Below are positions 1 through 8,339 of a DNA stretch of 23,369 bases, one piece after another. The stretch is from positions 1 through 23,369 of the forward strand of contig CAZCDB010000020.1 in assembly GCA_964497635.1 (NCBI GenBank), written 5' to 3'. The notes beneath the pieces were generated by a model. That model searched no databases, had not been told where the DNA came from, and was given only the letters and a program-made list of their open reading frames with translations. A program made the position numbers and the translations under genes. Source of the stretch: CAMDWQ01 sp964497635. GTDB taxonomy: Bacteria; Omnitrophota; Gorgyraeia; 2-02-FULL-51-18. Within the stretch, counting starts at the first letter, position 1; each line of letters opens with the position of its first letter.

Positions 1-3000
1 AGAAATTCATGATTTTGGCTCACGGACATAAAATGCAAGATCCCCTTTTTGGGAGCCACCCCCAAAAGATCTCGGCAGACAAGAGCGTACAAGCCAAGCT
101 GCATTTGGTACTCCTCCGCCTTGAGCTTTACCTGGTCAGGGTTCAACCGGTTGGTTTTATAATCAACAACGATCCACTCTCCATCCGACCTTTGATACAC
201 AAGATCGATCTGACCCTTCAAAAGACCGTGAGGTGTTTTGTAAATAAATGGTAATTCAGGGTAAACACGCTTCGATCGTAAAATCTCCTCCCCTAAGGAA
301 GATTTCCAAAAATACTTCATCGCTTCAAGCGCCTGATCTTTTTCGTTTTCGTTTAGACCCTGAAGCAATGAAGCAAAATGATCCGACTCTAAGACCTTCC
401 CTTGCCTGGCCCGGCACAACGAAACTTCCATCAAGCGATGAAAAATAGTTCCAAATTCATTGCGCGGAGACCGCTCGGCATCCTCCGGATCAAAAGATTC
501 AGGCTCCGCCGAAAAATCAGAAGCAGGCGCCGTTTTAGCCACCACCTCCGAAACCGTAAGATCCAGAGCGCTATCGTAAGGTTTTGGGATAAAATCAAGC
601 CGGGAAATGAGTGGCTCAATCAATGTTTCCATGGAAAAATTTTTTACGCTTGTTTGGATCGGAAGCTCAGCCGCCTTAGCCACGCTCGTCAGAATAGGTA
701 CTTGCAAGTCTTTTCCCCGCCCCGTTTCAAGAAAATCCCTCACGCGAGCAATCCAAGTGCCACTTTTTGCTCGTGAACCGGACAAAATAAGCCTCTCCTG
801 CGCACGTGTCATCCCCACATAAAAAACACGCTCTTCTTCCTCTTCTTCCCGCCGGCGAAGCTGGATAACGGCCGTCTCATAAGCCTTATCCTGAAGTGGC
901 TCATTTTCCTTATCAGGGTCTGGATCCGACCAACCAAGACCTGCCTCAACCGTCGCGGCGACAAAGCCGGGACCAAAACCTGGCTTCTTCCCTCCAAGAT
1001 TAGCCAGCACAACACAGGGGAACTCAAGACCTTTGGCCGCGTGGATACTCATCAACACCACAGCCTCCGCGCCCTCTGTCTCCACACGGGCTTCAGCACC
1101 CCCCTCTTCTCTTTCAGCCATCGACCGGAGATAGCGCACAAATTCTGTCGCATCAAAAGAAGTTTTTTCTTCAAGAGACCGCGCAGACTCGACCAACTTT
1201 CTGATGTTGGCCACCCCCTGCATACCGCCGGACCTCGTCAGCGCTACCGCCTCATAATGACTCCACAGCATCGCCCGCTCCAAAAGATCGGAGACCTTCA
1301 AACTATTTTTAAGCAGACGCGTAGATTCAAGGAAGTCTGAAAACTTCGCCGTTTTTTGAGCATCCTCTTTTGAAAGATTTTTGATTTTTTCAGGGGCTTC
1401 CAAAACACTCGCCAGAGGCTGTGGATTTTTACTCTCTTTTTTGGCAGACTGCGCCAGCCAAAACAGTCCATCATCCGAAACGCCTACCAGCGGCGAACGC
1501 AGCACAGTCGCCAGCGACACATCCTCCCAAGGCCGGTCCAAAAGCGTTAAAAAATGGACAAAATCTTTGACTTCGGGTCTTTCGTAAAAACCTTTGGATT
1601 TTACGGAATAAAAAGGGATGCCTGCCCTGGCCAGCGCCCGCTCATAGAAAGGCGCCTGCGCCGTCCCACGAAAAAGAATCGCAATATCTCCCCACTCCAT
1701 CGGCCGGCCATCACCGGCTTGGCTTTCAACGCGCGCGCCAGATTCAACCAGTTGGCGAAGATGAGAGGCTAAAATATCCGCCTCCAACATCCGGGCAGAT
1801 TCAAGATCTTCCACAGGAAGTTCTTTTCCATAATCAACGCAGATCGTCTCCACTGTGCCGGATCCCGGAAAAGAAAATTTTTTGGCGGGGTATAAAGGGT
1901 CAAAACCGCTCTCCGAAAAAAATTGGTTGGCAAATTCAAGCACGGCCGGGCGCGAGCGAAAATTTTCAGAAAGTGGTATTTTTTTTCCCGCCGCGGCCTC
2001 ATAGCGCAAAAAAAGTCCTGGGTCCGCATGTCTAAAAGAGTAAATCGACTGCCGAACATCTCCCACAACAAAAAGATTGTCCTTTCCTCGCAAAAGATCA
2101 ATCAAAGCCGCCTGCAAAGGATTGGTATCCTGAAACTCATCGATAAAAATATGTTTAAATTGTTTTCGGTAGCGCTCACGCACCGCTTTTTGAGCAAGAC
2201 TAGAGCCGCTAAGAAGCCGCAAAGCCAGCTGCGGCAAATCATCAAAATCTAGCAGGGCCTGCGCTCGCTTTTGGCGCTCATACGCTTCTGAAAAAAGTCG
2301 GAATACACGTAGAAACTCCTCTTTTTTGGCGGCGTAAACCCCCTGGAGCGCGGGACCACGCCAACGATCAAACAACTCCTCTAGCTCCACCACCCACTCT
2401 TTCATTCGCGCGCCGCGACGATCAATCTCCAAAAGCTCTCGAATTTTAAGAAAATTTTTAAAATCAATCGGGCCAGACAAAAGCGGAGGTACTTCCAAAG
2501 CTGCCACAAGGGCCGCGGTCTGGTTGGCCGCTGGTTTTGCCGATCCCCCGGAAGAGGACGCAAGATCTTTTCCTTTTTTAAGATGCTCTAAGAGATCACG
2601 TGCCGCTTGTTTGGCGGAACTTGTCCCGTCTTCGATCGATAAAATTTTTTCTTCCTCTCCCATGGAACGCCACTGGGCATAAAGATCTAAAAGTGCCCTA
2701 CGCACACGCTCCTCACCCCGCTCTGCCAAAATCGAAAGCCACTCAGGCTGATCGTGCTGTGCCTCAAACACACTGGAAAGAGCGCGGGTCATGAGCAAAT
2801 CCGCTTCCCCCTCCGAGAGAACGCTAAAATAAGGATCAATTCCAGCCTCGATAGGATTTTCGCGCAAGAGACGAAGGCAAAAACTATGAATCGTTCCGAT
2901 ATAAGCTGTCTCCAGCAAGCGCCGCTCTTGGCTGCGGCCAAGACTTAAAAATTCTTTTACCAGTCTCTCTTTCATGCTGTTGGCCGCTTTATCAGTAAAG

Positions 3001-3164
3001 GTGACCGCCAAAATCTCTCCGGGCTGAACCCCTTCCCGCACCACCGCTTGCACAAAACGATGCACCAAAACCGAAGTTTTTCCGGAACCAGCAGCAGCGC
3101 TGACAGCAACATCCGCGCCAAAAGAATGGACAGCAACCGCCTGAGCCTTCGATAGATTAGCCAC
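1..3164 (-). CDS. addA: AddA helicase-nuclease, C-terminus cut by window edge
   Basis: ATP-dependent helicase/exonuclease subunit A, partner of AddB in processing double-strand breaks for recombination. The reading frame is open from a GTG at 3164 to the window edge (1054 codons). UvrD-type motifs appear in order: Walker A AAAGSGKT (Lys29), TFTDKAA, IDEFQDT (Asp342-Glu343), VGDVRQSIYSFR, SENFRSRP, SIHAAKGLEF and YVGMTRAQERL. A PD-(D/E)XK nuclease follows near the C-terminus, with Asp987 in GQIDLV and VVDYK (Asp1001, Lys1003), then YQMQLGLYA. Usual AddA length is about 1100-1250, so little is missing. The GTG start overlaps the addB stop by 8 nt, implying coupled translation, and GGAGG lies 12 nt upstream. 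The nuclease domain favours AddA over plain UvrD or PcrA. Confidence 0.95.
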   Translation of the reverse strand, partial: MANLSKAQAVAVHSFGADVAVSAAAGSGKTSVLVHRFVQAVVREGVQPGEILAVTFTDKAANSMKERLVKEFLSLGRSQERRLLETAYIGTIHSFCLRLLRENPIEAGIDPYFSVLSEGEADLLMTRALSSVFEAQHDQPEWLSILAERGEERVRRALLDLYAQWRSMGEEEKILSIEDGTSSAKQAARDLLEHLKKGKDLASSSGGSAKPAANQTAALVAALEVPPLLSGPIDFKNFLKIRELLEIDRRGARMKEWVVELEELFDRWRGPALQGVYAAKKEEFLRVFRLFSEAYERQKRAQALLDFDDLPQLALRLLSGSSLAQKAVRERYRKQFKHIFIDEFQDTNPLQAALIDLLRGKDNLFVVGDVRQSIYSFRHADPGLFLRYEAAAGKKIPLSENFRSRPAVLEFANQFFSESGFDPLYPAKKFSFPGSGTVETICVDYGKELPVEDLESARMLEADILASHLRQLVESGARVESQAGDGRPMEWGDIAILFRGTAQAPFYERALARAGIPFYSVKSKGFYERPEVKDFVHFLTLLDRPWEDVSLATVLRSPLVGVSDDGLFWLAQSAKKESKNPQPLASVLEAPEKIKNLSKEDAQKTAKFSDFLESTRLLKNSLKVSDLLERAMLWSHYEAVALTRSGGMQGVANIRKLVESARSLEEKTSFDATEFVRYLRSMAEREEGGAEARVETEGAEAVVLMSIHAAKGLEFPCVVLANLGGKKPGFGPGFVAATVEAGLGWSDPDPDKENEPLQDKAYETAVIQLRRREEEEEERVFYVGMTRAQERLILSGSRAKSGTWIARVRDFLETGRGKDLQVPILTSVAKAAELPIQTSVKNFSMETLIEPLISRLDFIPKPYDSALDLTVSEVVAKTAPASDFSAEPESFDPEDAERSPRNEFGTIFHRLMEVSLCRARQGKVLESDHFASLLQGLNENEKDQALEAMKYFWKSSLGEEILRSKRVYPELPFIYKTPHGLLKGQIDLVYQRSDGEWIVVDYKTNRLNPDQVKLKAEEYQMQLGLYALVCRDLLGVAPKKGILHFMSVSQNHEF

Positions 3165-6100
3165 GATTTTTCTTGGCCTCCACCCGACAAACCGAATCCC
3201 ATTCACAAAAACGACAGTCTTTGGGAGCCACTTCAATACGTCCGGAGCGAATCTCCCGCACCGCCTGTCGTACACGTTCTTGGGTTTGAAGCAAAAAATT
3301 CTGTAAGGATTCTCCACTCAGGCCAGAATCTTCACGCTTCCCCGTTTTTAAAATACGATGCTCCATGCCGGCAGGCTGCAACCGCAAAAGGTGGCTAGCC
3401 GCCAAAAGATAAATCGGCATTTGAATCTCTTCGGCTTTCTCAACCTTCTTTTTGAGCGAACGACTGGAGCTTTTGTAGTCAATGACCATCGCGCCGCCGG
3501 AAGCATCCACGTCAATGCGGTCAATAGAGCCTTTGAGCAAAATCTCCCCAGAGTCATCCGGCAAACGCAAATAGTCCGCTTTGCCCTTGCCAAACGAATA
3601 CTCAAAATACGTTGGGACAAAATCGGCGCCGGCCAAAGACAACTCAAGATCCACATAGTCCCCCAGCATCCGCCTCATCAAAGAAAGCCAGAGCATTCTC
3701 CGATAAAGCGGCGCCGAAGCCAGCGGGCTTTTTTCAAAATCCCTCTCAAGAATTGCTTCGAGATCTTTTTTCATTTGAGTGGGATCTTTGAGGTGGGCGC
3801 CCAAACGCAAATCTTCGGGGGAAAATTTTTTAAAATATTGATAAAGCGTCTCATGAAGAAGCGTGCCCCGATGCGCCTCTTCACGACCTTCGGCCGGTGG
3901 AGTCAAACGCAGTAAATCTTCGGCAAAATAACGAAACGGGCATCGCAAAAAAGCCTCAAGGCTGGAAGCGCTAAAGGGTCCGGCCGCTTGCAAAAGCCGA
4001 CGCCCAACCTCCGGATCCAAAAAAGCAGCCCCCAAAACCCGTGAGGGTGCGTAAAAAGCCGACAAAAGCGGCTCAGGAGCCTTCCAACAAGACAAGATTT
4101 TTTCAGCAAACTTTCTATGGGGACCCCCTTGCGAAAAAAGCGCCGCCACCGACCGCTCGACGTCTAGGCTGCTCTCCCACTCTTCGGGTTCGGGTAAAAA
4201 AGAAGAGGCATCTTTTAAAACATGCTTTACAGACTCTTTTTCAAAACAGCGCAAAACCTCATCGATAAAAAAAGAGGCCAATACTGGCTTTCCCTCGTTG
4301 TTGTGTGTCGAATGGGTCAAATAAATTTTTTCTTTGGCGCGTGTGAGGGCCATGTAAAAAAAGTAGCGCTCTCCAGCCTGCCTCCAACCGCGCTCTTCAA
4401 GAACCGGGTCATTGCCGTTCAGCAGGTGCCGCTCGGCATCCTTAAAAAGAGGGTCTTCGTTCACGCTTTGAGGAAACACCTTTTCCAGCAGGTCCGCGAC
4501 AAAAACCACCTTATACTCTTTTGGAAGCGCCATCACCACATCGTAGACCTGCACACGATTACGGCCCAGAGGTTTGGTCGATAAAAGACCTTCTTCCATC
4601 CCAAGCAACATCTGACCAGAAACCTCCGACCCCGAAAACCCTTCGGAGCTTAGGCTATGCCGGCGAATGGACGCTAAAATGGACTTGATCGAAGCCATCG
4701 CCGCAATATCCAAATCCTGGGCTTCACCCGGCAGACACTCGAAGGCTTTTAAAAAAGACTCGATCGCAAAACTAAACGTGTGTGCGCTAGAGGCTTCTTT
4801 TGTACGCTGAGAAGCTTCGGTTAAAAACCGTAAAAAATGGCCAGCCTCTTCCGGCAAAGAGGCCTCCAGACACAAAGAATTCCAAGCTTGCGCCCCTTGA
4901 ACGAGATTTTTACGAAGCGCCGCTTTTTCGATCTCCAGAGCGCTCTCAAGCGACAAAATTTTTCTAAAATAATTGGACTTGGCCAAATACAAAACATCCT
5001 CACGCGGCCAATCCTCGGCCCCCAGTTTCAAAAAACGATAAAGTGCTACGGCCAGCCCGCTTTCAAGAAGCCTTTTTCGCTCATGCACAGCCACCGGAAT
5101 ATCAAATTCGCCAAATACCGACTCCACCAGGGATCGCCGGCCGCTGACGGACCGAAAAATCACACAGATATCGCTGTAGTGATAATTCTCCTGCCGGTAG
5201 AGGCGCTTGATCTGCCTTGCGATCATCTCAAACTCGACGCGCTGGGATGGTGCCGACAAAATTGTGACCGGTGAAATTCCCGGATAAGCCTTGGGGGAAG
5301 AATAAAAAAGCTGAGACTCCAAATGCGTCAGCGCCGGATTTGATACACGATGGCTTTGGGAACCCAAAGAGAGGGTCTTAAAACCCGCCCCTTCCAAAAA
5401 TTTTTGAGTCCGCTTAGGATACCCAAAAAGTAAATCCCCGGCTGGGTGCGATACATTCAGTGTCAAGGTGACCACTGTTTTTTTAGCCCACTTGGAAATT
5501 AAAATCAGAAGTTTCTGCTGAGCCCGCGTAAAATGATAAAACCCGTCAAAAATGATAAGCTCCGGCGAAGGACCCTCTTCCTTTAAGTCTTCAACCTCAG
5601 CCAGCGCATCCTCAACCTCCGAAAATCCCAGGGTCTCAAGCGCGTGGTGATAACGCTTAAAAAAAATTGAGAAGTCTTTGTATTTTTGGGCGAAAACAGG
5701 ATCACTTTTTCGTAAAGGTTGGACACGCTTTTCAAATTCGCTGACAGAAAGAAGTCCGGCTTTAAACTCGCGGATTGTTTCAAGCGCCAACTCCTGAAAA
5801 CCACGAAAACCCACGGAGGAAGCAAAATAATCAAAAGGGTTTTGACCGGTGACACCCTCTTGGGAAAGCGCCTGAACCACCGCCAGACGCCGCGCCGATG
5901 CGGTCGGACGGGCTAATCCGCGCCACCCCAAAACTCGTTCCGCCAAATCATTGATACTAAGAATGTGGGCGTTAAAAAGCCCTGGCATTCCTTTTTTTAA
6001 AACAAGATTCTGGATGCGGTCGGCATGTTCGCGGCTAGGAAGAACAAAATAGGAGCGGCTATCAATCCCGGATTGGCTTTTAGAGATTTCTTGGCGAAAA

Positions 6101-6165
6101 AGATCTATACAGCGAGTGGTCTTCCCGGTTCCTGGAGGAGAAACAAAAAGTTGTAACTGAGGCAT
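3157..6165 (-). CDS. addB: AddB-type helicase-like nuclease subunit
   Basis: Second subunit of the AddAB break-processing enzyme, 1002 aa. The N-terminus has an intact nucleotide-binding loop, PPGTGKTT (about residues 8-16). The C-terminal PD-(D/E)XK nuclease shows GSIDRIDV and VIDYKSSSR (Asp896, Lys898). Four cysteines have the spacing of the AddB iron-sulfur cluster: Cys742 in CPFRYFAEDLL and the CRFCEWDSVC group near residues 983-993. These cysteines separate AddB from RexB-like relatives that lack the cluster. I start at the ATG at 6165, which has AAAGGAAG just upstream, rather than at the in-frame TTG at 6180. The gene is followed directly by addA. A promoter-like sequence with a palindrome lies upstream, so addBA may be its own transcription unit. 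Confidence 0.93.
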   Translation of the reverse strand: MPQLQLFVSPPGTGKTTRCIDLFRQEISKSQSGIDSRSYFVLPSREHADRIQNLVLKKGMPGLFNAHILSINDLAERVLGWRGLARPTASARRLAVVQALSQEGVTGQNPFDYFASSVGFRGFQELALETIREFKAGLLSVSEFEKRVQPLRKSDPVFAQKYKDFSIFFKRYHHALETLGFSEVEDALAEVEDLKEEGPSPELIIFDGFYHFTRAQQKLLILISKWAKKTVVTLTLNVSHPAGDLLFGYPKRTQKFLEGAGFKTLSLGSQSHRVSNPALTHLESQLFYSSPKAYPGISPVTILSAPSQRVEFEMIARQIKRLYRQENYHYSDICVIFRSVSGRRSLVESVFGEFDIPVAVHERKRLLESGLAVALYRFLKLGAEDWPREDVLYLAKSNYFRKILSLESALEIEKAALRKNLVQGAQAWNSLCLEASLPEEAGHFLRFLTEASQRTKEASSAHTFSFAIESFLKAFECLPGEAQDLDIAAMASIKSILASIRRHSLSSEGFSGSEVSGQMLLGMEEGLLSTKPLGRNRVQVYDVVMALPKEYKVVFVADLLEKVFPQSVNEDPLFKDAERHLLNGNDPVLEERGWRQAGERYFFYMALTRAKEKIYLTHSTHNNEGKPVLASFFIDEVLRCFEKESVKHVLKDASSFLPEPEEWESSLDVERSVAALFSQGGPHRKFAEKILSCWKAPEPLLSAFYAPSRVLGAAFLDPEVGRRLLQAAGPFSASSLEAFLRCPFRYFAEDLLRLTPPAEGREEAHRGTLLHETLYQYFKKFSPEDLRLGAHLKDPTQMKKDLEAILERDFEKSPLASAPLYRRMLWLSLMRRMLGDYVDLELSLAGADFVPTYFEYSFGKGKADYLRLPDDSGEILLKGSIDRIDVDASGGAMVIDYKSSSRSLKKKVEKAEEIQMPIYLLAASHLLRLQPAGMEHRILKTGKREDSGLSGESLQNFLLQTQERVRQAVREIRSGRIEVAPKDCRFCEWDSVCRVEAKKNRG

Positions 6166-6184
6166 AGGCTTCCTTTCCAAAACT

Positions 6185-6214
6185 ATTGTACTTAGAAGCC
6201 TAAGAGATTGCTAA
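6185..6214 (-). promoter_or_regulatory. Putative addB promoter
   Basis: On the minus strand, TTAGCA (6209-6214, 4 of 6 to the -35 consensus) is followed after 18 nt by TACAAT (6185-6190, 5 of 6 to the -10). The -10 ends 19 nt before the addB ATG, leaving room for the AAAGGAAG ribosome site. It lies in the 53-nt gap between comFB and addB. Assigned by eye, so only moderate confidence. Confidence 0.4.
6191..6204. repeat. Palindrome CTTAG-N4-CTAAG, possible operator
   Basis: A perfect 5-bp inverted repeat with a 4-nt centre sits in the spacer of the putative addB promoter and touches its -10 hexamer. A repressor bound here would block RNA polymerase. It does not match the LexA boxes I know. A weak hairpin is the alternative, but no T-run follows. 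Confidence 0.35.
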
Positions 6215-6218
6215 AAAA

Positions 6219-6512
6219 TTACTTACGGGGGTGAGACTTCACAATATCCATGGCCGCACGAAGCTCGCGGACCACGTCTTGCTCAACTTTGTCTTCAACG
6301 ACAATCTTGCGGACAAAATCTTTTCCGCTGGCACTGGTCACATACATCGGCCAGAGACGGTTAAGCGCTAGCGCCTTGATATCAGCGATGGCATCATGGG
6401 AAAAAGAAGCTCTTTCCTTGGCCAAAATACCGTCCAGGATATCCCCTGTCAGCTCTTCCATGTAGTTGGTGAGCAGAAACTTATTCTTTTGTTTTTTGGC
6501 TGTTGCTAGCAT
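6219..6512 (-). CDS. comFB: ComFB family protein, possible cyclic-di-nucleotide receptor
   Basis: A 97-aa soluble protein that fits the ComFB (late competence development protein) family over nearly its full length. The family's NxMEE block appears as NYMEE at residues 16-20, and the ALNRLPPLYATS-type block as ALNRLWPMYVTS at about 49-60, followed by SGKDF. ComFB was long of unknown role; recent work describes members as receptors for c-di-GMP or c-di-AMP. That function is consistent with the neighbouring GGDEF-EAL gene but is inferred here. I chose the ATG at 6512, preceded by AAAGGA with 7 nt spacing, over the GTG at 6542, whose codons overlap the likely -10 hexamer. It appears to have its own promoter rather than reading through from upstream. 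Confidence 0.8.
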   Translation of the reverse strand: MLATAKKQKNKFLLTNYMEELTGDILDGILAKERASFSHDAIADIKALALNRLWPMYVTSASGKDFVRKIVVEDKVEQDVVRELRAAMDIVKSHPRK

Positions 6513-6533
6513 ATTTTTATCCTTTTCGCGGTG

Positions 6534-6562
6534 AGTATACACTATCTATAGTGAAAATACAA
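6534..6562 (-). promoter_or_regulatory. Putative comFB promoter
   Basis: Minus-strand TTGTAT (6557-6562, weak -35) is separated by 17 nt from TATACT (6534-6539, 5 of 6 to the -10 consensus). Initiation would give a leader of about 15 nt carrying AAAGGA before the ATG at 6512. It lies in the roughly 70-nt gap after the GGDEF-EAL gene. Confidence 0.45.
6540..6553. repeat. Palindrome CACTAT-N2-ATAGTG, possible operator
   Basis: A perfect 6-bp inverted repeat with a 2-nt centre fills most of the comFB promoter spacer and touches the -10 hexamer. The position suits a repressor or spacer-twisting MerR-like regulator. No candidate regulator gene is adjacent. Confidence 0.45.
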
Positions 6563-6581
6563 ATCCCCTTAAAAAAAATAA

Positions 6582-8339
6582 TTACCCTTTAGACCAAGGC
6601 TCAATCAAGGTCTGAAAAGCTTCCTGGGGACGGGCAAAGTAGTAGCCCTGCCCCAGAGAAATCCCGCACATTTGTGCGGCTTCACACTCTTCCTTCGTCT
6701 CAATTCCCTCGCCAACCGTCAAAGCCCCAATCCCCTTGGCAAAAACAATCAAAGACATTAAAATCTGCTGTTTTGTTGTACTAACATCGATCTGCCTCAT
6801 CAAAGACCGATCAAATTTAATAAAATCAGGTTTGAGAAGCGCTACATCTCGTAAACTCACCGCTCCACCCCCCACATCATCAATCGCCACGGAAACCCCT
6901 TGCTCTTTGAGCTCCGCCAAAGCCACCCGGACCTTATCAAAGGATCTTAAAATGCTCTGCTCCGTAATCTCAATCACAATATTCTTAAAGCCAATCGCTC
7001 CCTTTTCAGCAAAAATATCCCTCATTTGCGACGCATCCATCAACGTCTCATGATTTAAATTTAAAAAAAGCTTTGCCTCTTGAGATAAAGTTTGGGCTCT
7101 CTGCAGGGCAAATTCAACACACAAAAGATCTAGCTCTTTAACATGATTGGTCTGTCGTGCCACGCTAAATAACGTGGTCGCCTCATTCGAGGGATAATAA
7201 ATCACAGGCCTTGAAAGCGCTTCATAACCGACCACACTTCTCTGCTTCATATCCACAATAGGCTGATAAAGCGTCTGGATTTTCTTTTCTTTTAAAATCG
7301 TGAAGAAAAAAGCGGCATATTGATCAGGACTGGCGGTGGATCCCGGGATAGAAACACTTTTGACAATCCCAGGAAAATGAATCTCCTGAGAAGTATTGGT
7401 CGCCGTAGCCAGTAAATTTTTCTTAGGGGGATGATAAATCGCATAGCAGCTGTTGGGCATCTGATGCATAGACTTTTCAAGATCACCGGCGATGCGACTG
7501 ATTTCGGAGGCTTCCTTAATCGCCAGAGATTTATTTTCAATGATGGATACCGACACACTCATGAGGGGAAAGTGCTTGATAGTGCCTGAAGCGTCTCTTT
7601 GAGCTAGAAAACGCCTCTCACGATCCTCCGAATCGTAAAAACCTGCGATCTCCGAATCAAAATTTTGGATAAAAGCTTCCGCGATGGGGACCGCCCGCTC
7701 AGGGGTTGTCAAAACAATAAAATCATCCCCTCCGGAATGCCCGATAAAATCATGCGCCTCCCCATAAAGCCGGAGAGCTTTTTTTAGCATTTCACTGGTG
7801 CGAATGATCACCTCATCTCCACGAGCATCCCCATAAGCCTTGTTAAACACCGCCAGCTGGGATAAGTCGATGCATAACACCGAAAATTTCTTGCTGGATT
7901 TAAAAGCCTGCTCAATTTTTAGCACACTGGATCGGGTTCCGGGCATGTGCGTCAAGGGATTGACGTCAAGCTCATTGGTATTTTTTTGGATTACATGTTC
8001 AATGGCAAGCTTTAGTTCAGTGGAAGACCCGTTTTTCTGAAAAACTTCATCCAGCATCTTCGCTTCTTTTACAGACAGGGGCTGCTTTTGATCGACAAGA
8101 AAAATCAGCGGGATATATTTTAGAACGACGTCCTGCTTTAAGCTCGTAGCCAGCATCCTCCCCTTCCCATCATCAAAGGCCTCATCGACAAGAATTAAAT
8201 GTGGCACTTCCTCATAGATCGCCTGGAGCACATCTCCATTTTGGTGGAGCAGGATATCAATCCCAATTTTTGGCAAGTTTTTGCTCAGTCGGCTGATTTG
8301 CTTTTGGTCTTCAGAGATCAACAATACTTTTATTTTCAT
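6582..8339 (-). CDS. REC-like / GGDEF / EAL c-di-GMP turnover protein
   Basis: A 585-aa cytoplasmic protein. Residues 1-120 resemble a response-regulator receiver with SED near residue 10 and an Asp at 52, but the usual Thr and Lys positions look lost, so phosphorylation is doubtful. A GGDEF domain follows (about 125-290) with NPLTHMPGT, YGDARGDE and GGDDF (about residue 202) as the active-site signature; the RxxD inhibitory site is absent. The EAL domain (about 340-580) keeps YEALSRP (about 371), LNLNHETL, EITEQS, AIDDVGGG, IKFDRSL, GEGIE and GQGYYFARP, so the phosphodiesterase looks catalytically complete. The start ATG overlaps the stop of the CHASE2-phosphatase gene (ATGA), so the two proteins are probably made together. 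The net direction, synthesis or breakdown, cannot be told from sequence. Confidence 0.92.
   Translation of the reverse strand: MKIKVLLISEDQKQISRLSKNLPKIGIDILLHQNGDVLQAIYEEVPHLILVDEAFDDGKGRMLATSLKQDVVLKYIPLIFLVDQKQPLSVKEAKMLDEVFQKNGSSTELKLAIEHVIQKNTNELDVNPLTHMPGTRSSVLKIEQAFKSSKKFSVLCIDLSQLAVFNKAYGDARGDEVIIRTSEMLKKALRLYGEAHDFIGHSGGDDFIVLTTPERAVPIAEAFIQNFDSEIAGFYDSEDRERRFLAQRDASGTIKHFPLMSVSVSIIENKSLAIKEASEISRIAGDLEKSMHQMPNSCYAIYHPPKKNLLATATNTSQEIHFPGIVKSVSIPGSTASPDQYAAFFFTILKEKKIQTLYQPIVDMKQRSVVGYEALSRPVIYYPSNEATTLFSVARQTNHVKELDLLCVEFALQRAQTLSQEAKLFLNLNHETLMDASQMRDIFAEKGAIGFKNIVIEITEQSILRSFDKVRVALAELKEQGVSVAIDDVGGGAVSLRDVALLKPDFIKFDRSLMRQIDVSTTKQQILMSLIVFAKGIGALTVGEGIETKEECEAAQMCGISLGQGYYFARPQEAFQTLIEPWSKG

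Noticed and set aside
3358..3915. Plus-strand open frame of 185 codons
   Set aside because: It lies wholly antisense to the conserved nuclease domain of addB and its translation shows no family motif.
3157..6180. addB starting at the TTG at 6180
   Set aside because: The ATG at 6165 has AAAGGAAG at good spacing and begins directly at the family's N-terminal strand; the TTG would bury that ribosome site.
6566..6600. Rho-independent terminator after the GGDEF-EAL gene
   Set aside because: There is a T8 run just after the stop, but the only stem before it (CCTT/AAGG) is 4 bp and overlaps the stop codon, too weak to call.
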